A stretch of DNA of 64,000 nt. Source: Muscardinus avellanarius. Its lineage: Eukaryota > Chordata > Mammalia > Rodentia > Gliridae. Position 1 is the stretch's first letter. Each line of letters starts with the position of its first letter. The position numbers were made by a program, and so were the translations under genes. Positions 20,780-31,904 of the stretch are shown in pieces. The notes below the pieces were generated by a model. That model was not told the DNA's origin and ran no database searches. It saw nothing but the letters and a program-made list of their open reading frames with translations. The stretch is from assembly GCA_963383645.1 (NCBI GenBank), contig OY726572.1:22412792-22476791 (forward strand), given 5' to 3'.

Positions 20780-22720
20780 CTGGCAGAGGCAACCGTAGCA
20801 GTAACAGGGACCTGCAGTGAATTCTGCACTGGTTGTGCCCACCCAGAACCAGAGCAGCCCAAAGGACAGCTGGGTGAGCCCTCTGACAGCGGGTCCTGAA
20901 GAGGACCTGGAAGGAAGAGTAAGTGTTTTAGGAGATGAAGGAGAGGCTAGACACCCCTGGTGAAGGAACGTGTGAAGTCGGTAGAGGCAAGAGTGGCCCT
21001 GACACTTTGCGGTCATCACAGGTGGACTAGTGGGAGTATTTAATCATGAGTGAATTTGGCTGTAATTCGGTTGCCAGAATTTAGTTAGGTAAAAGGTAAT
21101 AATTAGAAGCATCCTCAAAGAAACTTGGAAAATAATTGGTTTCCTGTATGTTTCCTTTTTGCCAGGCCCTGTGCACAGAGCTTAGGTGACTTGTACACTG
21201 CAAGTTCATAAGACAGCTCACCCCTCCAGGTCCCTTAGACACTTGCCCAGCTGAATAAAATGCCCCTCACCACACACGGTGTTGAGAGCACTTCCCCCTG
21301 TTTTCAGCCACCGTGTCGGGCTGCAGAGACAGTATTTCCATGGACCCCGCAGGTGTGCACCTGCACACCATCACCACCACACATCCTCGTGTGTGCACAC
21401 AGTCACAAATGGGCTTTTTAATATTCCCTTTCACTATTCCTAATACAAAGTTGAACCCAAGAGAAGCACTTTGTAAATATTTGGTAGCTTGGGGCAAAGA
21501 AGGCACAAGCACCAGCATCTTCCACATGAAAACTGCGTACACACTTGTCTAGAAAACTGACAATTAAGTGAACCTGAAAAGGAACACATAAATTCTTTTA
21601 TTTTGTTCTTTTATAAAATAATAAGTGGGACGTGGTGATGAAAGTGAGTGTGAGCAGGTGAGCAAAGGTTGTGATGTGGTGGGTGTTAGAAAGAGACAGG
21701 GATGAATGGGAGAGTTTGGGAAACAGAAACTTCTGGTCTGCATACAAGTTGTCAAAATCTGGTACATGAAAATTTCTACTATCCATGCTTTTTTTTTAGT
21801 ATAGTATCATTTAGTCGTATTGGGGACTACTGCTAAGTTATACTATGAAGCAAGGCCTCTGTAAATGTATTAATGCTTGATGGTGATGGTCCCAAGTTTT
21901 CCAGTTGTGCAGAGCCAGCTTTACAGCAGATTCCCATTAGAGGGAAGGCACATAACTGAGAAATTGTTTAAACCAGCCAGACATCTTCAGGGAATTACGG
22001 GTAGGCAGTTTTCTTTTAAGTGGCTTATAAAGCATTTGAAGAATGCCACTGTGGAGCAGCGAGCACATGCCCAGCCATTTCCGTGTCTGGGGAGGGACAC
22101 CGATTGGCATACACTTGGTTTGAGTAGCCGGAACCTCGAAGCCGCTCTGTAGCCCTAGGGCTCCCGGGTGGCTTCGGGGGGCCAAGTGCTAGAGGAAGCC
22201 AATGTTCCAGGTGGAGCCTGAGCCAGTTTCCCGTCCAGAGGACTCTAGAGCTTGGGATTGGAGGTGGGGTCAAGAGCGGGCTGGGAGTAGGTGAAGAGTA
22301 GAAATTAAATCTAGGCTCTCAAGGAAACTCCACTTTGATTTTCTCCATCTCCAGTCTCTGGTTTGGCCCAACCTCCTGAAGGATCTCAAAGATCTTTCTC
22401 TGATGTCCTGGGAAACTACTCAGACCCACACACCCCTTCCTTTTTTCAGGTCAAGGGTTGTCTAGGGCTCTGCGGTGGGGCTGGGCAGGGGCTTGCCCCT
22501 GGCCTGGGCGCTGTGAAGCCCTGATGGCCGGTACAGAAGGAGCACAAGCGGCGGGTGTGTCGGCTCTGGCACTCACCCCCTCCAGCTTGCTCTTTAGCGG
22601 TCAGTGTCTTGCACAGCAGTTACTTACTGCCAGGCTGGCACCACCGCAGCTCCTTTAACACTCGTCTATTGAGTGAGGTCCTGTTTTCATTTGCACTGGG
22701 TAAACTGAGGGCTGAGACCT
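20780..22720. other. Unique sequence; no gene supported
   Basis: Short ORFs on both strands have no recognisable domains. About 22140-22660 is GC-richer. I see no RNA gene. Confidence 0.35.
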
Positions 22721-22723
22721 TTG

Positions 22724-22937
22724 TTTTTTTTTTTTTCGGTACTGGGGATGGAATCCAGGGGCGTTTTACCTTCAATCTACACCCCCAGCCCTATTTTTAT
22801 TCTTTATATTTGAAACAGGGTCTTACTGAGTTGCAAAAGGCTTCACTAAGTAGTAGCTGAGGCTGTCCTCAAACCATGATCCTCCTGTCTCAGCCTCCTT
22901 AATGCTGGGATTACAAGCATGTGCCACCACGCCCGGC
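22724..22937 (-). mobile_element. Dimeric B1-ID SINE
   Basis: Antisense: poly(T), ggtactggggatggaatcca, ctacacccccagccctattt, then the B1 unit to ccaccacgcccggc. Imperfect flanking repeats are gagacctttg and gagatctttg. Confidence 0.9.
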
Positions 22938-22939
22938 TT

Positions 22940-23360
22940 TGAGATCTTTGATTTGGAGCCAGAGATGAACCCCAAGAGATCTCAGACTAAACACTTAAAT
23001 GTCCTTTTGTTTGCTTTTGGTCCAAATGTAATATGCCAGATTATACGGTTTACTTTGCCTCAACTACTAAAAATTTAAATTTTATCTACTCTAACCATCT
23101 CTTCAAACCAATGACTAATTCCTAGAGTGAAGACCAGTGATTTCAGAGAAGCCTTTGAATGTATGGCCAAGCATGAAATTATTGAAATAGGATTTATTTA
23201 GAAACTTGGGCTTTTGTCATGCATCCTCTTATAGGTGTTTAGGTCCAGGACCAAGAGAGGACCATCTTTGGGCTCTAAAGTGCATGACTCACACCTGGGT
23301 CGTAAAGATAAAGGGAACTCTGCAGGAGACTTGTGGGCAACTGGATTCTTCCATGACTGG
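22940..23360. other. No recognised feature
   Basis: Unique sequence without a supportable gene. Confidence 0.4.
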
Positions 23361-23364
23361 TTAA

Positions 23365-23530
23365 AGCAGAGACTTCAAAGTCCCATGGACATGGGTTTGA
23401 ATCTGACCTCTAATACTTTATCAAGTTCCTTAGCCTCTCCAAGCCTCGGTTTGTCACCTGTAAGCTGGGCATGAGGATCGGTTGAGTTCAGACATGCATA
23501 GCTGTGAGTGGTGTCTGGTATATACTGCTC
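23365..23530 (+). repeat. MIR SINE remnant
   Basis: Sense MIR order: agacttcaaagtcccatgga, ggtttgaatctgacctc, agttccttagcctctccaag, then cctcggtttgtcacctgtaa. Confidence 0.7.
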
Positions 23531-23534
23531 CTTA

Positions 23535-24785
23535 GAGTGAACGCCAGAGAACCATGGCTCTTCCTGGCTTAGCTGGCTTTGTACCAGGCCTCCAAGTGTT
23601 GTCACACTCAAGACCCCAGTGTGCTCCCCACCAACAGCCAGGTGATCCTCTTCGTTGTATAGCTGGAACAGCGTAAGTTGAACATTTTGAAATTCTCAGC
23701 ATCTTGACTGAATGTGACACGGCACTGGTGACATTTTGATAGCTGTCATTGCATGGGTTGGTTCCAGCATCTTTCAGCACATTCAGAAGCATCAACCTTT
23801 ATATGTTGGGGCTTCTCCAGCAGCAATTATAGCCACAAGTGAAGAAAAGCTATACACGTTCCCCGAAAATATCATCGAGATTTGTGTCATAGGCCTCTGG
23901 TGAGAAAGACTTGTTTAACTGCTAGATGTCAACCCCCCTCAGATAAAATTAAACTGTGGAGTAACCATTCAATCTGTAAGTGCAAGAATAAACTGGTTTC
24001 TCAGTCACAATTCTGTAGGAAATCAAAATGGGTACCAAATACCTTTTATTTATAAATACTTCTTACTGTGGGCATGTGAAGTGGGGCGCTCCGAAGATAA
24101 GACGTTGGAATTGCCTTCCTTGGCTAGCCTAGTGAGACCTTTGCTCTCCCCAGATGCCTCCCCGGCCTCGGGGACTTAGCTTCCCCTGACCTTCTTCCGA
24201 GTGGGAAGCTGCGCCCATACCTCCCGCAGCCAACTCAGCAGGCGGACGAGGAGAGGTTTATAATTAGCTTCTCTAATAGCCCCAACTGGCCACTCTTCAA
24301 ATAATTCTGTTCAGCGTAGCCTTGTGTGTTAGGTGGGGTGAGCTGGTCACCGTCTATCCTAGAGGCTTTGGAGACCCCAAGAACTGCATGCCTGTGGGGG
24401 AAAAGCATTTGTCTAGCCTTGAGGCAGGTCCCAGAGAATGCAGATTGGAAGCAAATCACATATGACATAGATGAACAGCGCGTCATGGGTGTCAGGCCTG
24501 GGAACTGTGATCTGGGGAAGAGTCACAGGGCAGTCTCCCCTGCCTGATAGTTGTCAAAATGCCAGAATTTGACATCAATGCCATGGGAATAACAAGCCAG
24601 TGCTGGGCCTTAGAGAAAAGGGAGGCAGTTAGAAGAGTAAGGGAAGCCAGGAGCACCGGAGGATGCAAGATGAAGAGAAAGACGGGCTCCCCCTGTGGAG
24701 ACCGGTGTGGGGGGGGCGTCCTTAGGCTGAGGCGCATTGGCTGGGCCATGCTCTGGAGCTGGGTCAGAGGCCTCAGAAGGGGACC
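23535..24785. other. Unique sequence; no gene supported
   Basis: Contains several overlapping short ORFs in both directions (24.2-24.96 kb) without recognised domains. The longest plus-strand one runs into the following SINE, a sign of chance. Confidence 0.35.
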
Positions 24786-24789
24786 CACA

Positions 24790-24966
24790 GCCAGGTGTAG
24801 TGGCACACATCTGTGTACACGCCTGCAATCCCAGTACTTGGGAGGCCGAGACCGGAGGATCAGAGGTTCCAGCCAGCCTCAGTGGCTTAGCAAAGCCCTC
24901 AGCAACTTAGTAAAACCCTGTTTCAAAAAAAAAAAACAAAACCACATAGTGCCGGGAGTATAGCTC
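24790..24966 (+). mobile_element. Dimeric B1-ID SINE, diverged
   Basis: gccaggtgtagtggcacaca, cctgcaatcccagtacttgg, A-run, then a degraded tRNA-like unit (gccgggagtatagctcaaaa). Confidence 0.85.
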
Positions 24967-24984
24967 AAAATTAATTTCCCAGCA

Positions 24985-25045
24985 AAAGAGAGAAAAGAGG
25001 AAGAGGTGGAAGAGGAGAGGGAAGAAGAGGGGGAGGAGGAGGACC
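24985..25045. repeat. Polypurine (GA-rich) tract
   Basis: About 60 bases almost purely A and G on the plus strand, following a SINE tail. Confidence 0.9.
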
Positions 25046-25380
25046 ACCCACATGGCCCTAGCACCAGGTGGTATGATCTAGTGTCCTGTGGAAAGGAATG
25101 GAGGCCACAGACCCCTGTGGGTGTTTCCTTAAGGACACTACACTTTGAGAATTGCTAGGTCATTTCCACCTGGCTTCACCCGTAGGCCACAGCTACACAC
25201 CTCTACTCAGTTGGGGATGTGGAAATTAACAAGTAATACTGGAAATTGGAGACTTTCCTCAGCTCTTCTTTAACAGAAACTCCTAGGCTCAGTGACTGAC
25301 TACAAGGGGCACCTTTAGCACAAGAAAACAGGCTCTTTCAACTTGTACTTAATACCTGTTATTTATTTGTCTATTTATTT

Positions 25381-25570
25381 GCAGTACTGGAGATTGAACC
25401 CAGTGGTGCCATACCACAGAGCTATAGCCCTAGCCCTTTTTTATTTATTATTATTATTTTTTATTTTGGGACAGGGTCTCAGTAAGTTGCCCAGACTGAC
25501 CTCTAGCTTGTGATCTTCCTGCCTTAGCCTCCCAAGTTGATAGCATTACAGGCATGCACCACCGCTTTGA
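25381..25570 (-). mobile_element. Dimeric B1-ID SINE, diverged
   Basis: gcagtactggagattgaacc, agctatagccctagcccttt, then the B1 unit gcctcccaagttgatagcat to caccaccgctttga. Confidence 0.87.
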
Positions 25571-25701
25571 CTATACTGAGTATCTTCATTCTGTGGGTGA
25601 TAGGGCTAGAGAAGAAACACCAGTCTCCGTAAATGTGTGTGTCTGGTCACTTACACATAAGTAGTAGAATACAGTAGTGGTAAAAACTTGTATAAGTAAT
25701 T

Positions 25702-25898
25702 TGGGCGTGGTGGCACTCACCTATAATCCCAGTACTTGCAGGACTGAGACAGGAGGATCACAAGTTTGAGACCAGCCCAGCAACTTAATGCGACTCTCAA
25801 CAAAACCTAACAAGACCTTGTTTCAAAAAAAAAAAAAAAAAACTAAAAAGGTCTGAGGGTATATCTTGAAGGTAAATTGCCCCTGGGTTCAACCCCAG
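25702..25898 (+). mobile_element. Dimeric B1-ID SINE
   Basis: ttgggcgtggtggcactcac, ccagtacttgcaggactgag, A-run, degraded tRNA-like unit ending ccctgggttcaaccccagcg, followed by a GT microsatellite. Confidence 0.87.
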
Positions 25899-25899
25899 C

Positions 25900-25940
25900 G
25901 CGTGTGTGTGTGTGTGTGTGTGTGTGTGCATGCGTGTGCT
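25900..25940. repeat. (GT)n microsatellite at a SINE tail
   Basis: About 14 GT units, then interrupted, directly after a SINE. Confidence 0.95.
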
Positions 25941-26640
25941 TTTTGTCTTGTTAAATCCAGCTGAGTGTGAGCTGCCCCACACTCCTCTGGAGTTAGCTGG
26001 CTGCTTTCTGGCCTGAACCAGGCCTCTTTCTGAGCAGTCTGAGCAGTGTGAGAGCACAAATAGCAACCCGGGCACATGAGGACACACACAGGCCGCAGAG
26101 CCTGTCAGGGGCTCTGTCAGTTCCCAACGAACAGATGTTTATCCCACAACATTTTTTCTCTTCTTGGGGTTTGTCCAATGCATTAAAAAAAAAGCTAAAC
26201 TGTTTACACTAATTATTCCCTTTTGCTGCCTTTGCTTGTTTTGTTTTACTCTTTTCTTTTTCCCATACATTAAAAACTATCTGTGTGAGGAAATTCTGCC
26301 CAGCTGTTTTCTGGAACAGACCCTTCCATAGCTTAAACCAGGAACCCTTTGTTCTTGGATCTGCGCGGAGCTCAGATTGCCCCTCACGTGTCTCTGGGCG
26401 CGTCGTCCTGAAGTTTATAGGCTTTCTAAAACCCATTTCCTTTCTACCCCAAAGACAGCTTCCATCTTTTCTTCCAATAAATAACTCCAGACCCTACATT
26501 GTTTCAGGTTCTCCCCTGTGGCTTAGCCAGTATTTTATTCAGCAATCAGATATTAAACATGCACTTAAGTTCGGTGGGAACCATACTACCATACGAGATA
26601 TTAAGAGGAGTTCTACCCTTTCTTCTTTCATTGGTCTGTT
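25941..26640. other. No recognised feature
   Basis: Unique sequence. An open frame through 26285-26806 ends inside an L2-like repeat and has no domain. Confidence 0.4.
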
Positions 26641-26649
26641 CATGTTTTC

Positions 26650-26875
26650 ACTTGTTTTTTCATTTCCTTCGTTCAAGAAATCTTTTTCCAGCTCCCACTG
26701 TGCATCAGGTTCTGCTCTAGGCGCAGAGGAATCGATGATAAGCAAAAACAGAGATGGTCTTTGCCCTCAAGGAATTCCCATTGTAGTGGGGGAGAAAGAC
26801 ATATAAAGAATTAATTGCAATTCGGAGTGATACATGCTCTAATAGTAGGGTGCTCAAGGTTCTTTGAGGGATGAG
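26650..26875 (-). repeat. L2-like ancient LINE remnant
   Basis: Antisense L2 3' order: cttcgttcaagaaatctttt, cactgtgcatcaggttctgc, tctaggcgcagaggaatcga, tttgccctcaaggaattccc, attgtagtgggggagaaaga. Confidence 0.65.
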
Positions 26876-26937
26876 AAGGGTGTAATTGACTCTGCCCCAG
26901 GCATCAAAAATAACCTCATGGAGTGCTTGACAGGTAT

Positions 26938-27301
26938 TATGGGCTAAAATGTCTTTGCTCAAAATCTATATGTTGCAGGCCCAACCCCGAGTATCTCAGA
27001 ATGTGATTTATTTAGAGATAGGGCTTTCCAGAGGTCATTAAATTAGAACAAGGTCATTAGGGTAGGCCCTCGTACAGTAGGACTGGTGTCCTTGAAAGGG
27101 AGAAGATAAGGACAGACTCATGCAGAGGATAGGCTGTGTGAAGACGGGAGGAAAAGATGTTCTCTGTAAGCCAAAGAGGACTCACGAGAAACCGATCCTT
27201 GCTAGCAAAGGTCAGCTTCTCGCCCCCCAAACTTCTGTTATTTTAGCCACCCAGTGTCTGCGGTGCTTTGTTAGAGTGTCTCTGGCCAACAAATACACTT
27301 G
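26938..27301 (+). mobile_element. MLT1-like MaLR LTR
   Basis: About 360 bp following the MLT1 LTR order: gggctaaaatgtctttgctc, tctatatgttgcaggcccaa, cagaatgtgatttatttaga, aggtcattagggtaggccct, gactggtgtccttgaaaggg, then a 3' end with ctgttattttagccacccag and ctctggccaacaaatacac. Family known: MLT1 is an ancient ERVL-MaLR LTR. It stands as a solo LTR; no internal sequence is seen. Confidence 0.8.
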
Positions 27302-27425
27302 AGTCCGTGGAAGATGCTGGCTTAGAGAAGAGAGTAACCTGAGGTAGGGGCAGCAGTAACAGGATGCAATTTCAAGGTCTAGGTGGTGATACAAGGGTTA
27401 AGTGAATAAATTCTGCACTCGTGGG

Positions 27426-27429
<4 letters not shown>

Positions 27430-27458
<29 letters not shown>

Positions 27459-27656
27459 GGTGGTGGTACTGGAGTTCCTGGAAATCCTTCTATTTCTACG
27501 TCCGGGCTACACTCCCAGACCTATTTTTTTATATATATACTTTTTTATTTGGAAACAGGGTCTCTTAAGCCAGCACGGCTGGCTTCAAACCTGTGCGGTC
27601 CTCCTGTCTAAGCCTCTCAAGCGTGGGGATTACAAGCGTGTGCCACCATGCCCGGC
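27430..27656 (-). mobile_element. Young hairpin-type B1-ID SINE, 8-bp TSD
   Basis: Long poly(T), tactggagttcctggaaatc, gggctacactcccagaccta, taagccagcacggctggctt, then the B1 unit to accatgcccggc. Flanked by tgggttac (27422-27429 and 27658-27665). Confidence 0.92.
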
Positions 27657-27669
27657 ATGGGTTACCTCT

Positions 27670-28680
27670 TAACCAAAAGATTGACGACCATAAAAAGGAT
27701 ACCTTTGGGGGTGTAGGAGGGAGGAGCAGAAGCCAAAGTAATAAACTTAGAATTGAACCACTTTGCTTTGGTTCATGACTTCAATAGCTAATCTGTATTG
27801 GTTACATCAAAGTGAGCTCTCTCGTCCTCTGGCCTTTGGTTGATTCAGCAGCAGGAGATTAGAAGGCAAGAGGAAGATGAGGACGGATGCTCTCGCCTTG
27901 GCTCCTCTGCCCTGCACTCTTCTGTGGCCACTGGGAGGTCCTCTCTTGCAGCTTCAGTTCTCTCTGGTTCAACCCAGAGATGAGTGGTGTCTTTCCACTT
28001 GTTCTGGGGTGCTTCTCTTCCTCCTTTTAGTTTCTTCAGCCCTGTTTGCAACTTTTTAGCGAATACCTTCACTAGATTCTGTTCATTCTACCCTTTGAGC
28101 AGGCCATCTGCTTGCCACTATGTTGTGATTAAAGTGCCAACTAGATCGCCAAGTGGAAGAAGTTGAGAATGGATATGGGTTTAGTATCAACATGTAGGTA
28201 GGGGTTGAAATCATGATATGCCAATAGGGTAGAATAGAAAAGAAAAGAATCTTGGTTGGAATGCTGGAGAAAATAAGCTTTTCAGGAATTGGCCTTTTTT
28301 TTTTTTTACCAAATATAATCTCATTTATGCAGGTCTTCTTCATTCTGATAGTGTGAATAAATCTAAATGACTAATCCAGCCTGAATATTCACACTAGTCA
28401 CAGAGAAACTGAAGTTTGACTTTGTGATGAAGGAGAGACATGATAGCCAAGGAGTAGTGAATCCGTTTCAGAGAGAATATTTCAAATAGCATAAGGAAAG
28501 AAAACATTTTTACATCCTTATGGATTTCAGGAATACATTTATTTATAAGCAATCCATATATTTAATAACAGGTTATTTTAAAATGTTTGTTAAAGCAGTT
28601 TGCTAAGTCTCTTTGGAAGGCAGCGCTTTGATGGTTGAGGTTTAGTAACTCTATATATTCCAAAGTAGTAAGCCTATATT
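27670..28680. other. No recognised feature
   Basis: Unique sequence; no supportable gene or RNA. Confidence 0.4.
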
Positions 28681-28689
28681 ACCTATGAA

Positions 28690-28870
28690 ATTGAGATAAT
28701 AATAATGTTCAGATGCTAAGTGTTTTTCCTACAGTCTCATTTAATCTGCATTTTGTACCATGAAGCAGATACCATTTATATCTTCCTCATTGCGAATGAT
28801 GAAACCGAGGCTTAGAGAAGTCAATAATTTTCCCAAGACCACCCAGATAGTAAATGTCAGAGTCAAACTC
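28690..28870 (-). repeat. MIR SINE remnant
   Basis: Antisense MIR: agataataataatgttcaga, ctcatttaatctgcattttg, gatgatgaaaccgaggctta, gagaagtcaataattttccc, cagatagtaaatgtcagagt. Confidence 0.75.
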
Positions 28871-29040
28871 GTTTATTTATTTGAATGAGTGAGGCTTTTC
28901 ACTAATACTTGGAAAGACTTTCTTGGGCCTTATCCAAGAGCTTTTTGTTTCAGAAAATTTCAAGGATCCCAATGGAAAGAACTTTCACATAAGGAGTATT
29001 CCTGTGGTCTAGACTTAGAAGATGCCTTTACCAAAGGTCT

Positions 29041-29042
<2 letters not shown>

Positions 29043-29083
<41 letters not shown>
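29043..29083. repeat. (CA)n microsatellite
   Basis: About 20 uninterrupted CA units. Confidence 0.97.
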
Positions 29084-29084
<1 letters not shown>

Positions 29085-29086
<2 letters not shown>

Positions 29087-29526
29087 AACCATTGTATTAG
29101 AAAGGCCAGAATTGCCTTTGTAGGACATATAATGTGTATATTTTCTATTCTTTGGCTAATATAAAAGTTGTGACCTTTGTACCAAATTAAATATTTTAGC
29201 CACAACCTGGTTTTCTCGGATGGCCATGTCTCATTGCTGTCTACTATAATTAGAGAGCACTTGGTATTTTCTAAGCTGTGGCCTGCTACTTCTGGAAGCT
29301 GTATGTGACTTGGTGTATGGTATTATCAAGTTTTGCCCAGTCTGCTTTGGGTGATCTATCCTGGGGACTGTGAATTTTTTTTCTTTTTATTTATTCTAAA
29401 TTCTCCCTTTGGAGGATTAGCAAGGCAAGGAGCCTGTAAAAATGAAGTACAGGGCACAAGGTCCTTATTCACTATATTTTTGTCCCGTGCATTGTTGCGA
29501 GTTATCAGTGTATTTTTCATTTCCAG
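29085..29526. other. Unique sequence left of a possible exon
   Basis: No repeat recognised. The last 20 bases are pyrimidine-rich and end in ttccag, an acceptor-like signal. Confidence 0.35.
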
Positions 29527-29637
29527 GGGACAAGAAGCTTAGTTCTGAGCTTAGTTCTCTTTCAAGTGGGACCTTAAAGAGTCAAGAAGACAGTAGTGTC
29601 TTTACGTTGTTTCCTTCACTTTCCAGCAAAGGCACAG
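29527..29637 (+). CDS. Candidate 111-bp internal exon, unidentified
   Basis: Preceded by tttttcatttccag (a good 3' splice-site shape) and followed by CAG|gtaact (a good 5' splice-site shape). The length of 111 bases is a multiple of three, and one frame is open from 29442 through 29897. The peptide is Ser/Leu-rich (GDKKLSSELSSLSSGTLK...). I do not recognise it. Such pairs arise often by chance in 64 kb, so this is a candidate only. Confidence 0.2.
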
Positions 29638-29874
29638 GTAACTTCCCCTGCCATCCAACATCCTGGGCCTCACCTCTGCCCAGAAAATCAGCTCCTTCAA
29701 CCAGACTTGGCAGAAAGGCAGCCACAGGAGGGAAGAGCGTCTGCCATCTTCCTCAGTTCTTCACAGGCTGGACACTTAAGAGTCTCTTTTGTCTTCCTGG
29801 GCACCCTGATGAGAGACAGAATTTAGCTCCAGCGTGTGGGCTGCATTTTACATTACCACTCACACTGAAGATAG

Positions 29875-30038
29875 GCTCCCAGTACTTGGGAGGCTGATAC
29901 AGAGGATCACAGGTTCGAAGCCAGCCTCAGCAATTTAGTGAGGCCCTCTATAACTTAGTGATACCCTGTTTCAAAAGTTAAAATAAAATAGGGCTGGGAG
30001 TGTAGCTCAGAGGTAGAATGCCCCTGGGTTCCATCCCC

Positions 30039-30040
<2 letters not shown>
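29875..30040 (+). mobile_element. Dimeric B1-ID SINE, 5'-truncated
   Basis: Begins inside the B1 unit (gctcccagtacttgggaggc), with a complete tRNA-like unit (ctgggagtgtagctcagagg, gaatgcccctgggttccatc), then CA repeats. Confidence 0.9.

Positions 30041-30041
<1 letters not shown>

Positions 30042-30082
<41 letters not shown>
30042..30082. repeat. (CA)n microsatellite at a SINE tail
   Basis: About 20 CA units continuing the SINE at 29875-30040. Confidence 0.97.
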
Positions 30083-30083
<1 letters not shown>

Positions 30084-30309
30084 ATACACATCATACACAA
30101 AAAAAAAAAAGACTTAATTTTTTTCAAACTCTAGTAGAGATTCAGAACCACATAATGGGAATTTATTTCAAGTTGTGGTAACAAAGTAATCCTGAAACAT
30201 ATTACTTTATTATTGTTGTAGGTATGTTTGATTAAGAAGGAAAAATCATTTTCTTTTTAAAGGCATTTAAATTTTACTCTAAGTGTAGCCAAGATTGGTA
30301 GCATTTTTT

Positions 30310-31110
30310 CTTGTTTAGCCATTTTGGAAGATAATTTGACCATGTGTACTAAAAATTCATAACAGTCACATACTTATTATTTAGTATATTAGTATAACTC
30401 TAACCTGGGTTGGGTGTTTAAGGCTGACAAGCATTTGTTCACCTACCTTTCTGTTCTTTATGACCTCTTCAAAGAAACAATCTAAATATCCAGTAATGAG
30501 GGGTTAAATAAGTATATCATGACATAGGCATGATAGAATCCTCTCAGCCATTTAAAAATAATGGCCTGGGAACAAACTTATAATATAGGTTATCCCAGCG
30601 CCTTTAGTATAGGTTTAAACTTGAATTGCATCAAAAGTCTAAATGCTTGAAATTTTCAAAAAATGAAACATTATTTGACAGTGTAATTATTTAACTTTCC
30701 TTCACTTAGTATTTCATTTTGTGGACTTTGGATAAATTTTAGTTTCTTTTGCTCCAGTTAACATTTGTCAAAAAGACTGAAACAAAAATTAAAACTGAAA
30801 ATTTAGTTGAAAATTTACAGTAGTGTTTATTTTATAATCTTAAGCACAAAATTTATCAAACAAAAGATTAGTAGGGGTGATAAATTACTAAAGCAGACTC
30901 TTTAAACAATATGTTCAGCTTTATTTCAATTATGTAAGTAATATTTACATGTCTGCATTACAAATGCAAAAGATTATGCATCAAAATTAATAATGATTTT
31001 CTGAGTTGGTGGGATTATAAATTTTTATTTTCCTCTTTGCTTTTCTTTATTTCTCAAGTTTTCTATGATGAACATGTCTACTTTCCATTCAGAAAAATAT
31101 TATCTAAATA
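30310..31110 (+). mobile_element. Old LINE-1 (L1M-type) 3' region
   Basis: Sense, decayed: ttggaagataatttgaccat, aaacaatctaaatatccagt, gaggggttaaataagtatat, agccatttaaaaataatggc, and near the end ttattttcctctttgctttt with ttctatgatgaacatgtcta. The order matches old L1 ORF2 end and 3' UTR. No ORF survives; the middle is only loosely recognisable. Confidence 0.6.
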
Positions 31111-31119
31111 TATTCTGAT

Positions 31120-31555
31120 GCCCAAACTATCACATTAAGTATGTATGAAAACTTTGGATTATCAACTGCATCCACCAGTTAATTTAGCTTTAATGCTACA
31201 ATAGGGAACGCTTAAATACAAGAAATTTTCTTTCCAAAATAGTTAAGAGCTGTGTTCTGTATCTTTAGGTTTGATGGTAATATCACATTTTAAATTTATT
31301 TTTAGATATTTACAGACTATAATAGAATTATGTTAAATGACTAGCTGTAAAGAACTATTAGGGGGCTTTGTTGTTACTGATTTGTGCTTTATTATTTTAA
31401 GAGATTAAATAAAAATTCACAAGTAGAAGCTATAAAGGAAAAGAATTTAATGTAGCAAGATATCCATTTCTCTCTCACATTTTTAAAGTAAACAAAGATC
31501 AAATAGGATAAAAAGATACAGTTAAAAAACACTTTTAAGGTAAAAACATTGTTTT
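31120..31555. other. AT-rich, no recognised feature
   Basis: No gene or clear repeat; may be decayed L1. Confidence 0.35.
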
Positions 31556-31559
31556 AAAA

Positions 31560-31900
31560 CATATGTACTGCAAAGTGCATTTTTTCTAGCCTCAGACCCC
31601 TAATCTTTCATTTCCCTTCCACAAAGGCAACCAGTAACACTTCTGTGGCCTTCCACAAATGTACAAGTGCATACAAACTATCCTGTTGCTTGCATGGTAG
31701 CATACTGTGAATACTGTGTATATCCTACTTTTCTTTTTAACCTAATATATATTGGAGAATGTTCCATATCAACTCATGCAGATCAACTGAGTGGTTATAA
31801 CACAGTTTGTTTAGCCAGTTCCTGTTGATGGATATATGGACTTTCCCTCAGTTTTATACAAATAACGATGACTATCTTTCTACATACACTGAGGGCTACC
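31560..31900 (-). mobile_element. Old LINE-1 (L1M-type) 3' UTR
   Basis: Antisense: cttccacaaaggcaaccagt, attggagaatgttccatatc, gtttagccagttcctgttga, tggatatatggactttccct, caaataacgatgactatctt, a common antisense old-L1 layout. Confidence 0.65.
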
Positions 31901-31904
31901 AACA

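Noticed and set aside
24559..24963. A 134-codon plus-strand ORF
   Set aside because: Its C-terminal third is a SINE and its frame has no recognisable domain.
26285..26806. A 173-codon plus-strand ORF
   Set aside because: Ends in an L2-like repeat and has no recognisable domain.
28889..29205. ORFs rich in alternating Thr-His or Cys-Val
   Set aside because: They are translations of the CA/TG repeat.
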